Assembly (NCBI GenBank): GCA_964551445.1 | Contig: CAZKCG010000004.1 | Coordinates: forward strand, 146,291 to 210,290 | Origin: DAOPXV01 sp964551445 | GTDB taxonomy: Bacteria > Muiribacteriota > UBA9980 | Length of the DNA: 64,000 nt | Direction: 5' to 3' | Shown here: positions 18,137 through 27,280 of the stretch, piece after piece | Numbering within the stretch: position 1 is the stretch's first letter | Layout of the letters: every line of letters starts with the position of its first letter | Translations under genes and position numbers: made by a program | Notes under the pieces: model-generated | The model's input: only the letters and a program-made list of their open reading frames with translations | Told to the model about the DNA's origin: nothing | Databases searched by the model: none

Positions 18137-18338
18137 TACAACCGGCATATTTTATAATATATTTATGACTCTTTCTGTTTTTGTACGGAAACATTTTGTT
18201 TAATTAACAAAAAACAGTGAACAGACAATAAAACGGGCCTTCAACCGGCAGCTATTATCTCATCTCTGTTATCAATTTTTAGCGCTACCGCTTTTAAAGA
18301 GGAAACGTGAAATGACCATATATTTTTTTTAAAATTTA

Positions 18339-18347
18339 TGATATAAT
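18339..18347 (+). promoter_or_regulatory. Extended -10 element upstream of yigZ
   Basis: TGaTATAAT at 18339-18347, 9 nt before the ATG at 18357. There is no recognisable -35 and no Shine-Dalgarno, so this is another candidate leaderless start. Confidence 0.55.
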
Positions 18348-18356
18348 TTCAAAGCT

Positions 18357-18980
18357 ATGGTCACCTCTTACAACACAATTAAAAATGAGGCTTCATGCGA
18401 GATCGTGATCCAGAAATCACGGTTCATCGGCGACTGTTTTTTTGCCGGCGATGAAAAAGAAGCGGTTTTACGGCTTGAAACGGTCCGTAAAAAATATAAC
18501 GCCGCGACGCATCACTGCTACGCTTATTCCGTTGGAACGAATACCTGCTTCAAACGCTTCAACGACGACGGCGAACCATCCGGGACCGCGGGAATGCCTA
18601 TTTTAAGCGTGATAACTCATCAGGAACTTACCAATCTCATCGTTATAGTCACCCGTTATTTCGGCGGGATCAAGCTCGGGTCCGGAGGCCTCGTCAGGGC
18701 ATACTCGGCGGCATGCTCGGAAGTTCTCACGCGCGCCGGATCGGTTAAAATGGCGCTGAGCCTGAAATTTTCGATCAAATTCGACTACACATATCTCGGT
18801 TCGATCGAGCGGTTTTTGAAGCAGCCTGAAATAGCCGTTTTAGCTACGGATTATCAGGAAAACGTCAGAATAACGGCGGTCACGGAAATGGATAAAAAAA
18901 TTTTTTCCGCCGGTATCAACGATATATGCAATGGCCAGGTTGAAATAGAGGAAATAGAAAGCGTTTTTCACGCCTGGTGA
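18357..18980 (+). CDS. yigZ: YigZ/IMPACT family protein (UPF0029)
   Basis: Cytosolic protein of the YigZ/IMPACT family, linked to translation control in eukaryotes and of unclear role in bacteria. It shows the signature HHCYAYSVG, FNDDGEPSGTAGMPIL and VTRYFGGIKLGSGGLVRAY in the N-terminal domain, then the C-terminal ferredoxin-like DUF1949 domain. At 207 residues it has the normal length. The gene is alone; a heptad repeat element follows its stop. Confidence 0.93.
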   Translation: MVTSYNTIKNEASCEIVIQKSRFIGDCFFAGDEKEAVLRLETVRKKYNAATHHCYAYSVGTNTCFKRFNDDGEPSGTAGMPILSVITHQELTNLIVIVTRYFGGIKLGSGGLVRAYSAACSEVLTRAGSVKMALSLKFSIKFDYTYLGSIERFLKQPEIAVLATDYQENVRITAVTEMDKKIFSAGINDICNGQVEIEEIESVFHAW

Positions 18981-19028
18981 AATTAAAAATAGCTTTTTCG
19001 TGTTTTGTATGGAAACAAATATACTGGT

Positions 19029-19182
19029 GAATATAGAATAGTGAACAGAGAATAGTTTCGGTTGCGGCCATCGGCCGCCATTTTCGAAAAATATCGTCAG
19101 TTATTGGCACTGAAATAATTAGTGCAAGCGAAGCGAGCAAGTCCACAACTATTCTTTATTCACTCATCACTATTATCTATTT
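19029..19182. repeat. Heptad-hairpin repeat element, copy B
   Basis: Left end: four heptads in register (GAATATA, GAATAGT, GAACAGA, GAATAGT; 19029-19056), 7-nt linker, then perfect hairpin GCGGCC-ATC-GGCCGC (19064-19078). Right end: five inverted heptads (ACTATTC, TTTATTC, ACTCATC, ACTATTA, TCTATTT; 19148-19182). Interior words include CAAGCGAAGCGAGCAAG. It lies between the convergent yigZ and HEAT genes. Confidence 0.8.
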
Positions 19183-19221
19183 CCAATACCCACACCAAAT
19201 AAGAAGGAACCTTCAAAATAT

Positions 19222-21825
19222 TTACGGCGCCGGATTCAAAATTTTTTCGGCTTCCGACGCGACCTTTTGAAATTTGGATCCTGCGGCGCTTTCGTATAAC
19301 GCTTTTTTAGTTTCCCTGTCTATGTGCAGAAGATTTATCATCTTCAGTCCTTCTTCAGCTACCGCCTGGTTCTTCTGAGTTTCTGAAAAAATATCCTTAT
19401 ATGACTCGACCGGATGGCGGGCCATTAAAAGTGTGAGATATTTAACGAGCTCGGATTTGACCTCCTCGTTTTTTTCCTTTGAAATTTCTTCCAGTATGAA
19501 CGGCGAAGCCTTGGGATCGTCTATATTACAGAGCACGACCGTAGCCAGATATCTTATGACCTCGTGCGGCGACTTGATATATTGTATCATCTGCCAGAAC
19601 ACCGATTTGTCGCTGCAGTTTAAAATAGCTTCATAAGCGGTCTTTTTAACGACCTCATCCTCGTCGTCTAAAAAGTCGAATATGGCCGTTATGGCCTTCG
19701 TCGATTTTATATTTCCGAGTGATTTCGCCACGTTGAGGCGGACGTCTGCTTCGGCATCATTTTTCATTGAAAGAAGTATATTCACCGCTTCGTTCGAACC
19801 TATCTGGCCAAGAACATAGCTTCCGGAGGCCCTGAACCATTTATCAGGGCTTTTGATAAGTTTGTTTATATGGTTCATCGCCATTATATCGTCCACTTTC
19901 CATATCGCGAGGCAGGTATTGGCGATAACGCGGTTATTGGGGTCCTTTAGCATATTCTTAAGATGCTCGAGCACTTCATCGCGCGAAAGATTCAATTTTG
20001 AAATAGCTTCCACGGCGGATGCGCGGACGTGCGGATCGGAATCGTTGAGGCCGTATTTCAAAATAAGCGGAAGCGTTTTAGGCGACGCGATATGACCCAA
20101 AGCCACAAGAACGGTGGATCTGACCTTCTTATCGTGGTCCCTCTGCAGAAGTTCCAGAAGAGGCTTCAGGGAAGTTTCATCGGCCATTCTGCCGAGAGCC
20201 ATCGCGGCATAAAGCCTGGTATTTGGATTTTCATGATATAATATCTCGATCAGCGATGGAACGGCGGATTTATCGCGCATGAAGCCGAGGGCGTAAGCCA
20301 CAGCCTGAGCTACGTCGCTATTTTCATCATAAAGAGCTTCGATGAGTTTTGGCGTGACCTGTTTCGTGAATTTCCATCCGTATTTCGCGAGGCTTCGCGC
20401 GCAGATAGCCCTTACCCTCGGAACCGGGTCCGTAAGGCCTTTCACGAGCGCCATCACGGCTTTTTCAGAGTGAATGAACGAAAGTTCGTACGCGGCTTCT
20501 TCCCTTAAAAATTGGGATTTGTGAAAAAGCTGTTCTGCTATTTTGTCAGCGAGAGTTTTTTCTTCCGTGACCTCGGGCAGATCGTTGCTTTCATTGAATT
20601 TAGGGGACTGAACTATCATCTTAGCTTCTTCTTTGCGCGGCGGATGCTTTTTAGCCCCTTCCGGATGCCGTTCATTCATTATGGCGAGAAATTTAGACAT
20701 TTCATTTTTCATTTCAGAGGACTTTTCGTTCAGGATCGCTTCGCTTATATAGGAAATCGCGGCAGGGTCGTCGATATTGCAGAGAACTTTTACCGCTATG
20801 AACCTCATCAATTCGTGCGATGATTTGAGATTATTCACCATCGGCCAGAACGCATATTCCTCGCTGCATTTTAAAATAAAATTATAGGCTGTTTTTTTGA
20901 CCATCTCGTCTTTATCTTCAAGCATTTCAATAAGTTCCGCGAGGGCTTTGGGAGAGCTTACGCTCGCGAGCGATCTGGCGACATTGACCCGGACCTCGGC
21001 GTCGGCGTCCTGTTTCATTGAAACAAGCATCGAGAAAGCTTCCGAGTTTATTATTTTTCCGAGCGCGAACGCTCCGGATGCGCGGAACATTTTATCATGG
21101 CTTTTCGTGAGTTTTGTTATATCGTCCATTACGGAGAGGTCGCCGGCTTTCCAAAGCGCCATACAGGCGTTGGCGACGACGCGGTTATGAGGGTCGTGAA
21201 GCATTTTTCGAAGCTCGTCCGATACTTCTTCGAGAGTAGGGTTGAGATTCGATATGGACTCGACCGCAGAGGCGCGGACGCGTGCATCGTTATCCGCAAG
21301 GCCGTATTTAATTATTATCGGAAGAAGTTTAGGATTTTTAAAATTACCGAGCGCCATCAGTATCGTAGCGCGGATCTTTTTATCGTGATCGTCGCGCATG
21401 AGTTCCAGCATGGGACGGACGGCGCTCTCGTCTCCAAGTTTTCCAAGAGCCGTTACGGCGTATATTCTCGTATTTGGATTTTCATTTTTTAAGGTTTCGA
21501 TAAGCGGAGCGACCGCGCTTTTATCGCCTATAGATCCGAGCGATCTGGCGGCGTTCCTTGCGGTTTCGGGATTTTCGTCATGAAGCGCCTTTATCAGGGG
21601 TTCGACGACCATAGCCGAATATTGAGAACCGTATTTTGAGATGAATTTGGCGCAGGCGGCGCGTATGCCGGGCACGGGATCGGACAGGCCGTTAATAAAA
21701 ACTTTTATGGCCTTTTCGGAATTTATTAAAGACAGTTCGTACGCGGCTTCTTCGCGGACGAATTGCGATTCGCTTGAGAATTTTTCAATTATTTGTTCTA
21801 ATACGGGTTTTTCAGCCATGCTCAT
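19222..21825 (-). CDS. HEAT-repeat protein with whole-protein internal duplication
   Basis: Large cytosolic HEAT/PBS-lyase-like repeat solenoid (867 residues), built of ~31-residue units such as AVAPLIETLKNENPNTRIYAVTALGKLGDES. No signal peptide or membrane segment is visible. Residues ~18-395 are repeated at ~435-815 with a constant 417-residue offset: SQFVREEAAYELS (20) against SQFLREEAAYELS (437), and DPHNRVVANACMALWK against DPNNRVIANTCLAIWK. The halves are joined by a charged linker (~396-424). HEAT solenoids usually bind other proteins. The partner is unknown and neighbours give no hint. Confidence 0.88.
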   Translation of the reverse strand: MSMAEKPVLEQIIEKFSSESQFVREEAAYELSLINSEKAIKVFINGLSDPVPGIRAACAKFISKYGSQYSAMVVEPLIKALHDENPETARNAARSLGSIGDKSAVAPLIETLKNENPNTRIYAVTALGKLGDESAVRPMLELMRDDHDKKIRATILMALGNFKNPKLLPIIIKYGLADNDARVRASAVESISNLNPTLEEVSDELRKMLHDPHNRVVANACMALWKAGDLSVMDDITKLTKSHDKMFRASGAFALGKIINSEAFSMLVSMKQDADAEVRVNVARSLASVSSPKALAELIEMLEDKDEMVKKTAYNFILKCSEEYAFWPMVNNLKSSHELMRFIAVKVLCNIDDPAAISYISEAILNEKSSEMKNEMSKFLAIMNERHPEGAKKHPPRKEEAKMIVQSPKFNESNDLPEVTEEKTLADKIAEQLFHKSQFLREEAAYELSFIHSEKAVMALVKGLTDPVPRVRAICARSLAKYGWKFTKQVTPKLIEALYDENSDVAQAVAYALGFMRDKSAVPSLIEILYHENPNTRLYAAMALGRMADETSLKPLLELLQRDHDKKVRSTVLVALGHIASPKTLPLILKYGLNDSDPHVRASAVEAISKLNLSRDEVLEHLKNMLKDPNNRVIANTCLAIWKVDDIMAMNHINKLIKSPDKWFRASGSYVLGQIGSNEAVNILLSMKNDAEADVRLNVAKSLGNIKSTKAITAIFDFLDDEDEVVKKTAYEAILNCSDKSVFWQMIQYIKSPHEVIRYLATVVLCNIDDPKASPFILEEISKEKNEEVKSELVKYLTLLMARHPVESYKDIFSETQKNQAVAEEGLKMINLLHIDRETKKALYESAAGSKFQKVASEAEKILNPAP

Positions 21826-21982
21826 ATTATCGGATTAAATATCGTTTCCGTTAATTAATTTTATAGCGTTCAATTTTATTAATTTATCCTGACATATTTC
21901 CGATTATTAAGGCAATATGATATTGTCGAAAAAATTATCGCCACACGGGCCTGAATTTAAAACAGGGCGCCGACGCTATAAT

Positions 21983-24220
21983 ATGTATATTAATATTATG
22001 GCGCGGGCTTTCGTTTTTTTTGCCGTTGTTTCAACGGTTATATGCGCCTTTTCAGAAAGCGCGAATTCGCAGATTACGACATATCAGCCGCCCGTCACTA
22101 CATACACCGTTCCGGGCGATACTTATCAGCAGCCTTATGCCCAGCCGGGACAGACGTTTAATACCGACCAGATATATAATCCTCTGACAGGCGGAAGCAG
22201 CACGGGTATGACCTCCATGCCGGCCTACGTTGCGCCCGTGACTCCTGATGAAACAGCTCCCGATTACGGCTTTAAAAAGAAACTTCCCATAACCGTGACG
22301 GGCGATTACGTCGAATACAGGACCGCCGAGGAAAAGGTAGTGGCGAAGGGCGCCGCCAACGTCAAACAGGAAAAAATGGAGATCATAGCCAACAATATCG
22401 AGGCTGACCTTAACAAAGAGCTTGTTTTCGCTCAGGGAAAGGTCGTTTACTGGCAGGAACAGAGCGGAAAATTAAAAAAAGTGACGGGCGAATTCCTTGT
22501 TTACAATATAAAAACAGGCGACGGTTTTATGCTGGACGCCAAGATATATTCTGATCCGACGATAACCAAAGCAAAGCGAGTGGAGCTTTCCGCGAATAAA
22601 ATATATGCCCCGAACGGCGTCACCTACACTTCATGCGATCTCGATAACCCTCACTGGTGCCTTCAGGCAAGCGAGGTCACCATATACCCGAACGACAGAA
22701 TGATATTGAAGAAGCCAAGATATAAAATGTTCGGCCTTACGCTTTTTAAACTTCCTTACGCTTCCATGAATTTACGCAAACCGGAAGAAAAGAAATTCAA
22801 GGTTAATTTCGGATATACCAAGCCTAAAGGTTTTTATCAAAACGTCACATGGGACTATTTTTTCAGCGAAAATCAGAACGGGAATCTCAGCGTTTCAAAT
22901 GAAACCAACCGCGGATATTTCCAGAACGTCAACCACAGGTATAAATTTATCGATAAAATATCAGGAACGCTTTACAGCGACTACTCATTCGACAGGGTAA
23001 GGAACGAGGTCATCAACAGGAACTCGCTTGCCGGACAGTACCAGCTCAAAAGCAATTCAACGCTCAACTATAACATCGATTATTTTTCGGATACGATCGG
23101 CGAGGATTATACTGTCAATAAAGAAATGAACAGTCAATATAATCTTTCATATAATGAACAAAATTATGATTTCCTGGTAAGATATAAAAAAAGGAATGAT
23201 CTTAACAACAGGCCTAATCAATATGTTTCATCTCTTGATTATACTCCGGAGATCAACGTTAACACCAGGCGTGAAAAAATGGTTAATTCGCCTCTTTTCC
23301 TTTCCACGCGCAGCATTCTCGGCACGCGCGAGGAAACAACCAGCGGCAATTTCGTAAGGCGCAATATTTTCGATACGCAATGGCGCGTCGATACTGAACG
23401 CTTTCAGCTTTCTCAGCTTACCAATCTGACCGTCGATTCATCATACCGCCTGCGCGCCGACAAGGCCGACGAACGCGAGAACATACTCGACGGAGGCGTT
23501 ACCATGACCCAGAATATAGGGAAATATACTAACGCTAATTTAAGATATAATAACACCAGAACATACGGAATTTATCCGTTCCAGTCAAACAGGATAGATA
23601 CGCAGAATAAGCTTTATTCGACCCTCGCCTATAACGGCCCGGGCGTACTCGATCAGGGAACGGAACTGCGTTCTAACCTGATGCAGTTTTACTATGATTA
23701 CGACCTTCACATGTTCCAGGGCGTTTCAAACGATTTCACGATGACCTATAAAAAAGACAAATTTACATATCACAGGCTTTACCTTCGCGCGTCCTACGAT
23801 TACCAGGATACCATGTTCTCAAATTTCTTCTCCGGCAACATGAATTTGAGCAATATGTACCTTAAATATGATTACCAGATGGGCGAAAAAATAAACTGGC
23901 AAACATCGACGACTTATGATAGAATAACTAAACAGTATCAGACCATGAATTCGACCGTGCAGTTTGACGCGGGGCGGTTCTGGCGTATTAACGCGGACGT
24001 CATATATGATCTTCCGACAAAGTCGCTCAGGAACGTGAATTATTACTTCGTGCGGGACCTTCATTGCATGGAGGCTACGCTTCGCGCCAATCCTCACCAG
24101 AAGGAATACTTCATAGAATTCGGCATAAAAGCCTTTCCCGAGGACCGCCAGCGCGGATATTACGATAAGGAAAGCGGAAGGGTCAAGCGCATGAACCCGA
24201 CGGACCGGCTGTTCTTCTAA
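21983..24220 (+). CDS. LptD/OstA-like outer-membrane assembly protein
   Basis: Likely outer-membrane beta-barrel of the LptD/OstA type, placing lipopolysaccharide or a related lipid in the outer leaflet. The signal peptide is in MARAFVFFAVVSTVICAF...A. After a Pro/Thr/Tyr-rich linker comes an OstA/LptA-like jellyroll (residues ~100-200 of this reading: VTGDYVEYRTAEEKVVAKGAANVKQEKMEI, LVFAQGKVVYWQ). The rest to 767 is strand-rich with many Tyr/Asn repeats typical of barrels. The start is uncertain among ATGs at 21917, 21983 and 21998; none has a Shine-Dalgarno. The lack of visible C-terminal cysteines differs from E. coli LptD. Confidence 0.75.
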   Translation: MYINIMARAFVFFAVVSTVICAFSESANSQITTYQPPVTTYTVPGDTYQQPYAQPGQTFNTDQIYNPLTGGSSTGMTSMPAYVAPVTPDETAPDYGFKKKLPITVTGDYVEYRTAEEKVVAKGAANVKQEKMEIIANNIEADLNKELVFAQGKVVYWQEQSGKLKKVTGEFLVYNIKTGDGFMLDAKIYSDPTITKAKRVELSANKIYAPNGVTYTSCDLDNPHWCLQASEVTIYPNDRMILKKPRYKMFGLTLFKLPYASMNLRKPEEKKFKVNFGYTKPKGFYQNVTWDYFFSENQNGNLSVSNETNRGYFQNVNHRYKFIDKISGTLYSDYSFDRVRNEVINRNSLAGQYQLKSNSTLNYNIDYFSDTIGEDYTVNKEMNSQYNLSYNEQNYDFLVRYKKRNDLNNRPNQYVSSLDYTPEINVNTRREKMVNSPLFLSTRSILGTREETTSGNFVRRNIFDTQWRVDTERFQLSQLTNLTVDSSYRLRADKADERENILDGGVTMTQNIGKYTNANLRYNNTRTYGIYPFQSNRIDTQNKLYSTLAYNGPGVLDQGTELRSNLMQFYYDYDLHMFQGVSNDFTMTYKKDKFTYHRLYLRASYDYQDTMFSNFFSGNMNLSNMYLKYDYQMGEKINWQTSTTYDRITKQYQTMNSTVQFDAGRFWRINADVIYDLPTKSLRNVNYYFVRDLHCMEATLRANPHQKEYFIEFGIKAFPEDRQRGYYDKESGRVKRMNPTDRLFF

Positions 24221-24301
24221 ATTGATAAAGCGCGCCGTCTTTTAAACGGGCGCAAATTAATTGTAAACAGGAAATTCTCTTTTATCACAGGAGGAATAAA
24301 A

Positions 24302-25441
24302 TTGTATAATCTTAGAAAGTTCTCTTTTATGTCTTTAATAATAATGCTCGCTATTTTTTCGATCACCGCGGCAGGATGCGGCGGCGGAAAAAAAGAACCG
24401 GCCGCAAACAGCGAGGCGCAGCCGGAAAAAAGAGAGCTTATAGCCGTAAGCGTCGGAACGGCCCCGCAGGCCAATGAGATACTTTCACTGCTTCCGGGCG
24501 TTTTTTCGTCAAAAAAAGGAATTTTTGTAGGCACCGGAGCAGGCTTATACTTTTATGATATCGACGCAAAAGCCGCTGCACAGGTCGTCGACAACGAAGG
24601 CATACTTAAAAACGCTAAAATAAAAGCCATATGTCAGGAAGAAGGCGGAAAATTGTGGCTTGGCACGGATAATGAGATCTTTGCTTATAATTTCACTTCA
24701 GTAAGAAAATTCGATGAGAACAAGGTCCAGGCGATAATTCAGACAAATGGCGGAGAAATATGGGCCGCGACCAATTACGGCCTTCTTTTATACGATGGGA
24801 ACAAAGGGTTTTCTAAATTCACAAAAAAAAGCGACAATCTTCCTAACGATGACGTGGTATGTTTCGGCAAGGAAGAAAAAGCCAAAGGCATATATGCCGG
24901 AACCCGTCAGGGTTTAATAGTGGTTGACGGCCCGAAACTATTTTCGATCAAGACCGGAACTTCGTCGAAGATAACGCCTTCCGGCGAAGTGATAGAAGAG
25001 CCGGGAAACACTGAAATGGCTGGAAATACGGTATCGGCCATAGCGGCAAACTCCAAAGGCGTTCTTTATATAGGAACAAATATGGGAGTAAACAGATGTA
25101 AAAATTTCAATAACTGGTCCATATTTTCAGCGGATTCGGAAGTAACCACTAAAACTTCATCCGGCATAGGTTTTAAAAAGGTCAAGGGAAACTCGGAGTT
25201 GCTTTCAAACTGGATCAGGTCGATCTATATCGACGGTGACGATAGCCTCTGGATAGCCACTACTAAAGGGCTCTCATATTTCAACGGCGATAACAAGTGG
25301 GAAAACTTCACTACCGCCACCGGCCTGGCCTCGAACACGGTGAACGCCGTATCGGGCATAAATAAAGCCGTATTTATCGGAACGGCTTCAGGGCTTTTCA
25401 TACTGGATTACCCGAAAAAGGCTGAAAAACCGGTTAAATAA
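24302..25441 (+). CDS. Lipoprotein with two-component-regulator propeller repeats
   Basis: Exported lipoprotein (lipobox ITAAGC), probably folding as a beta-propeller. The start codon is TTG at 24302, fixed by AGGAGG seven nt upstream. Propeller (Reg_prop-like) repeats are visible as LWLGTDNEIFAYN, IWAATNYGLLLYDG, IYAGTRQGLIVVDG, LYIGTNMGVNRCKN, LWIATTKGLSYFNG and VFIGTASGLFILD, about six blades over 379 residues. Such propellers form the sensor part of large hybrid kinases; here the propeller stands alone, so the role is unknown. It lies downstream of the LptD-like gene by ~80 nt and may share its transcript. Confidence 0.82.
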   Translation: MYNLRKFSFMSLIIMLAIFSITAAGCGGGKKEPAANSEAQPEKRELIAVSVGTAPQANEILSLLPGVFSSKKGIFVGTGAGLYFYDIDAKAAAQVVDNEGILKNAKIKAICQEEGGKLWLGTDNEIFAYNFTSVRKFDENKVQAIIQTNGGEIWAATNYGLLLYDGNKGFSKFTKKSDNLPNDDVVCFGKEEKAKGIYAGTRQGLIVVDGPKLFSIKTGTSSKITPSGEVIEEPGNTEMAGNTVSAIAANSKGVLYIGTNMGVNRCKNFNNWSIFSADSEVTTKTSSGIGFKKVKGNSELLSNWIRSIYIDGDDSLWIATTKGLSYFNGDNKWENFTTATGLASNTVNAVSGINKAVFIGTASGLFILDYPKKAEKPVK

Positions 25442-25504
25442 ATCCCGCGGCCGGCTTATTTTAAGCGCCGGAACCAACGGTTTCTCATCTATAAATATTA
25501 TTTA

Positions 25505-25534
25505 TTTACAATCTGAGTGTTTTTATGATAAAAT
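25505..25534 (+). promoter_or_regulatory. Promoter of the pseudopilin-scpAB operon
   Basis: TTTACA (25505-25510), 18-nt spacer, TGa-TAAAAT with the hexamer at 25529-25534. The leader before the ATG at 25585 would be about 45 nt and contains a CTGGAG ribosome site. Confidence 0.6.
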
Positions 25535-25584
25535 ATTACGAAATAATTTCGTGATATTTTATTTTTTATTCTGGAGTTTTTTTT

Positions 25585-26124
25585 ATGAGTTTAGACAGCA
25601 GGCACCTCATAGCGGTTCTGGCCGTGATAACCGCTATGGCCCTCGCTTTTTTCTTTATGCGGGCCCCGGCTCAAAAAAACGACTTCAATACCGGTCAGGG
25701 CGAAGCGGATAAGAAGATAAGGACGGTGGCCCCGAAAACCGAGGGAACTTCAAAACCATATTACTCGGATGCGGCGTCCGCTAAAATATCAAACTTTCTT
25801 CCGCCTAAAAAGCTGGAAAAGATATACGATCTTATGCGCGAGGGCAATTACGAAAAATCCATGCTCGAACTTAACGCCATGGGAAAAGACCCGAATCTCA
25901 TGCCTGATGAAAAAGACCTTATAGAGTTCACTAAAGCTCAGATATATTTCACAAGTAAAAATTTCGTCGTTGCGCGTGAAATGTTCGAAAAATTCCTCAA
26001 AGAGAATCCGACGCACCCTATGTCGGAAAACGCCCAGAAGGCTATTGAATTCATAGACAATTACGACAAATATAAAAATGAGTACAAAAAATTTGAAGAT
26101 GATCTTAAAAAAACATACCATTAA
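25585..26124 (+). CDS. Membrane-anchored TPR-like protein
   Basis: A single N-terminal membrane helix (residues ~7-26, LIAVLAVITAMALAFFF) followed by a Pro/Lys-rich linker and a helical region resembling a YfgC/YbgF-type TPR (YDLMREGNYEKSMLELNAMGKDP, AREMFEKFLKENPTHPMSENAQKAIEFI). It is probably a periplasmic scaffold. First gene of an operon with two pseudopilin-like genes, it overlaps the next start by ~25-45 nt. That context suggests a part in assembling a type II secretion or type IV pilus-like fibre. Confidence 0.7.
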   Translation: MSLDSRHLIAVLAVITAMALAFFFMRAPAQKNDFNTGQGEADKKIRTVAPKTEGTSKPYYSDAASAKISNFLPPKKLEKIYDLMREGNYEKSMLELNAMGKDPNLMPDEKDLIEFTKAQIYFTSKNFVVAREMFEKFLKENPTHPMSENAQKAIEFIDNYDKYKNEYKKFEDDLKKTYH

Positions 26125-26566
26125 TACGAAAGGCCGAAAAGGCGTTACTTTCATTCAGATACTCATCGCCATAGTGTTTTTAAGCATAATGGTGATACCG
26201 GTGGCGTCCGTTTTTTTTACTTCGAACAGAAATGTCGCCAAAAGCGGCGCGCTGCTTGACGCGACCGTCATAATACAGTCGGTCATAGACACTATAAAAA
26301 CCGACAGGTTCATATTCGACAACAAAGGTAAAACCATAGATTTTCCAAATGAAAAGTATCCCGATATAATCATAGAAAAAGGATTTCTCGAAAAATACAA
26401 GGCTTCCGGCAAAATAATCATAGAAGAAGCCAAAGGCCATAACGACAAGGATCTGGCGTCCATAACGGTGACGATAGTATGGACGGAGGACGGCGTGGCG
26501 CGCCAGACGTCGATCGTGACCTATGTGGCCAATCTTAACGATATCAAATACAATAAGCTGGATTAA
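26078..26566 (+). CDS. Pseudopilin-like protein lacking the usual Glu+5
   Basis: Type IV pilin-like protein. A positively charged leader ends in G, then VTFIQILIAIVFLSIMVIPVASVFF, the pattern of a prepilin-peptidase site followed by the N-terminal helix. At mature position 5, where nearly all pilins have Glu, the residue is Gln (GVTFIQ). Loss of Glu+5 is known for tip-type minor pseudopilins such as GspK, so it may cap the fibre; that is inference. The start may be 26078 or 26099, both overlapping the preceding gene. The stop shares one base with the next ATG (TAATG). Confidence 0.75.
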   Translation: MSTKNLKMILKKHTINTKGRKGVTFIQILIAIVFLSIMVIPVASVFFTSNRNVAKSGALLDATVIIQSVIDTIKTDRFIFDNKGKTIDFPNEKYPDIIIEKGFLEKYKASGKIIIEEAKGHNDKDLASITVTIVWTEDGVARQTSIVTYVANLNDIKYNKLD

Positions 26567-27255
26567 TGAATAAAATGAGAACTGTTTTGAAAGTTAAATG
26601 TAATAAGGGTTTTACGCTCGTCGAAGTTATGATATCGCTCGCGGTGGCGTCGATGCTTCTGATATCGATCTTTTTCACTTTCAGCCACAACCTTCAGTCC
26701 TGGCAGCAGGGCGAAAAAAAAATGGTGCTTCAGTCTGAAGTTTCCAGGGTCATGTACGTAATGTATCAGGACCTGAAAAGAGTCAATCCCGCCATATTTT
26801 ATGACCAGAACTTCGACCTGTGGGTGACCGGCGAACGATATAAGGAAGCTAAACCAAACGAGATCGAGATCATAGACGAAAACAAGAGACCGGTTGACGG
26901 TTTTGAGCGCCTGAAATTCAAAGTTTATTATATTGAGCCTTATTCAAAGAAGGAAACTGTCGAATATTATCTGAAAAGAGACACGAACGCGATGGATGTA
27001 GCCTACGCTTTAAACAAGAGCGGCTCGGCTCATACGCTGATCCGGTCCGTGGACGAGCGTGAAACGGTGATCTCGGATAACGTCAAGTCGATAAAATTCA
27101 CCAAGGATAAAACCGATCCGAAGGCGCTTAACATCAGCGTCAGAATAATGATGCCGACGGACACGGGAGCTAAAACCAGCACTGACGCCTTCGATCTCAA
27201 GGTCAGATTCGACAACGATTACACTGTTATACGCGAGGTCGCGTCCGGCAACTGA
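26566..27255 (+). CDS. Prepilin-type protein, PulJ/GspJ-like
   Basis: Minor pseudopilin with the canonical cleavage and methylation motif KGFTLVEVMISLAVASMLLISIFFTFS, keeping Glu+5. Size (229) and domain layout resemble GspJ/PulJ. After cleavage it would sit in the inner membrane and join the pseudopilus tip with the preceding protein. It is translationally coupled to that gene by a one-base overlap, and scpA follows 25 nt downstream. No secretion ATPase or secretin is in the window. Confidence 0.85.
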   Translation: MNKMRTVLKVKCNKGFTLVEVMISLAVASMLLISIFFTFSHNLQSWQQGEKKMVLQSEVSRVMYVMYQDLKRVNPAIFYDQNFDLWVTGERYKEAKPNEIEIIDENKRPVDGFERLKFKVYYIEPYSKKETVEYYLKRDTNAMDVAYALNKSGSAHTLIRSVDERETVISDNVKSIKFTKDKTDPKALNISVRIMMPTDTGAKTSTDAFDLKVRFDNDYTVIREVASGN

Positions 27256-27280
27256 TATTAATTTTTCGGAGTGAACGTTT

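Noticed and set aside
18219..18284. Possible further heptad element (GAACAGA ... CTATTAT around GGGCCTTCAACCGG).
   Set aside because: Only one or two units match, they are out of register, and the core hairpin is absent; too weak to count as a copy.
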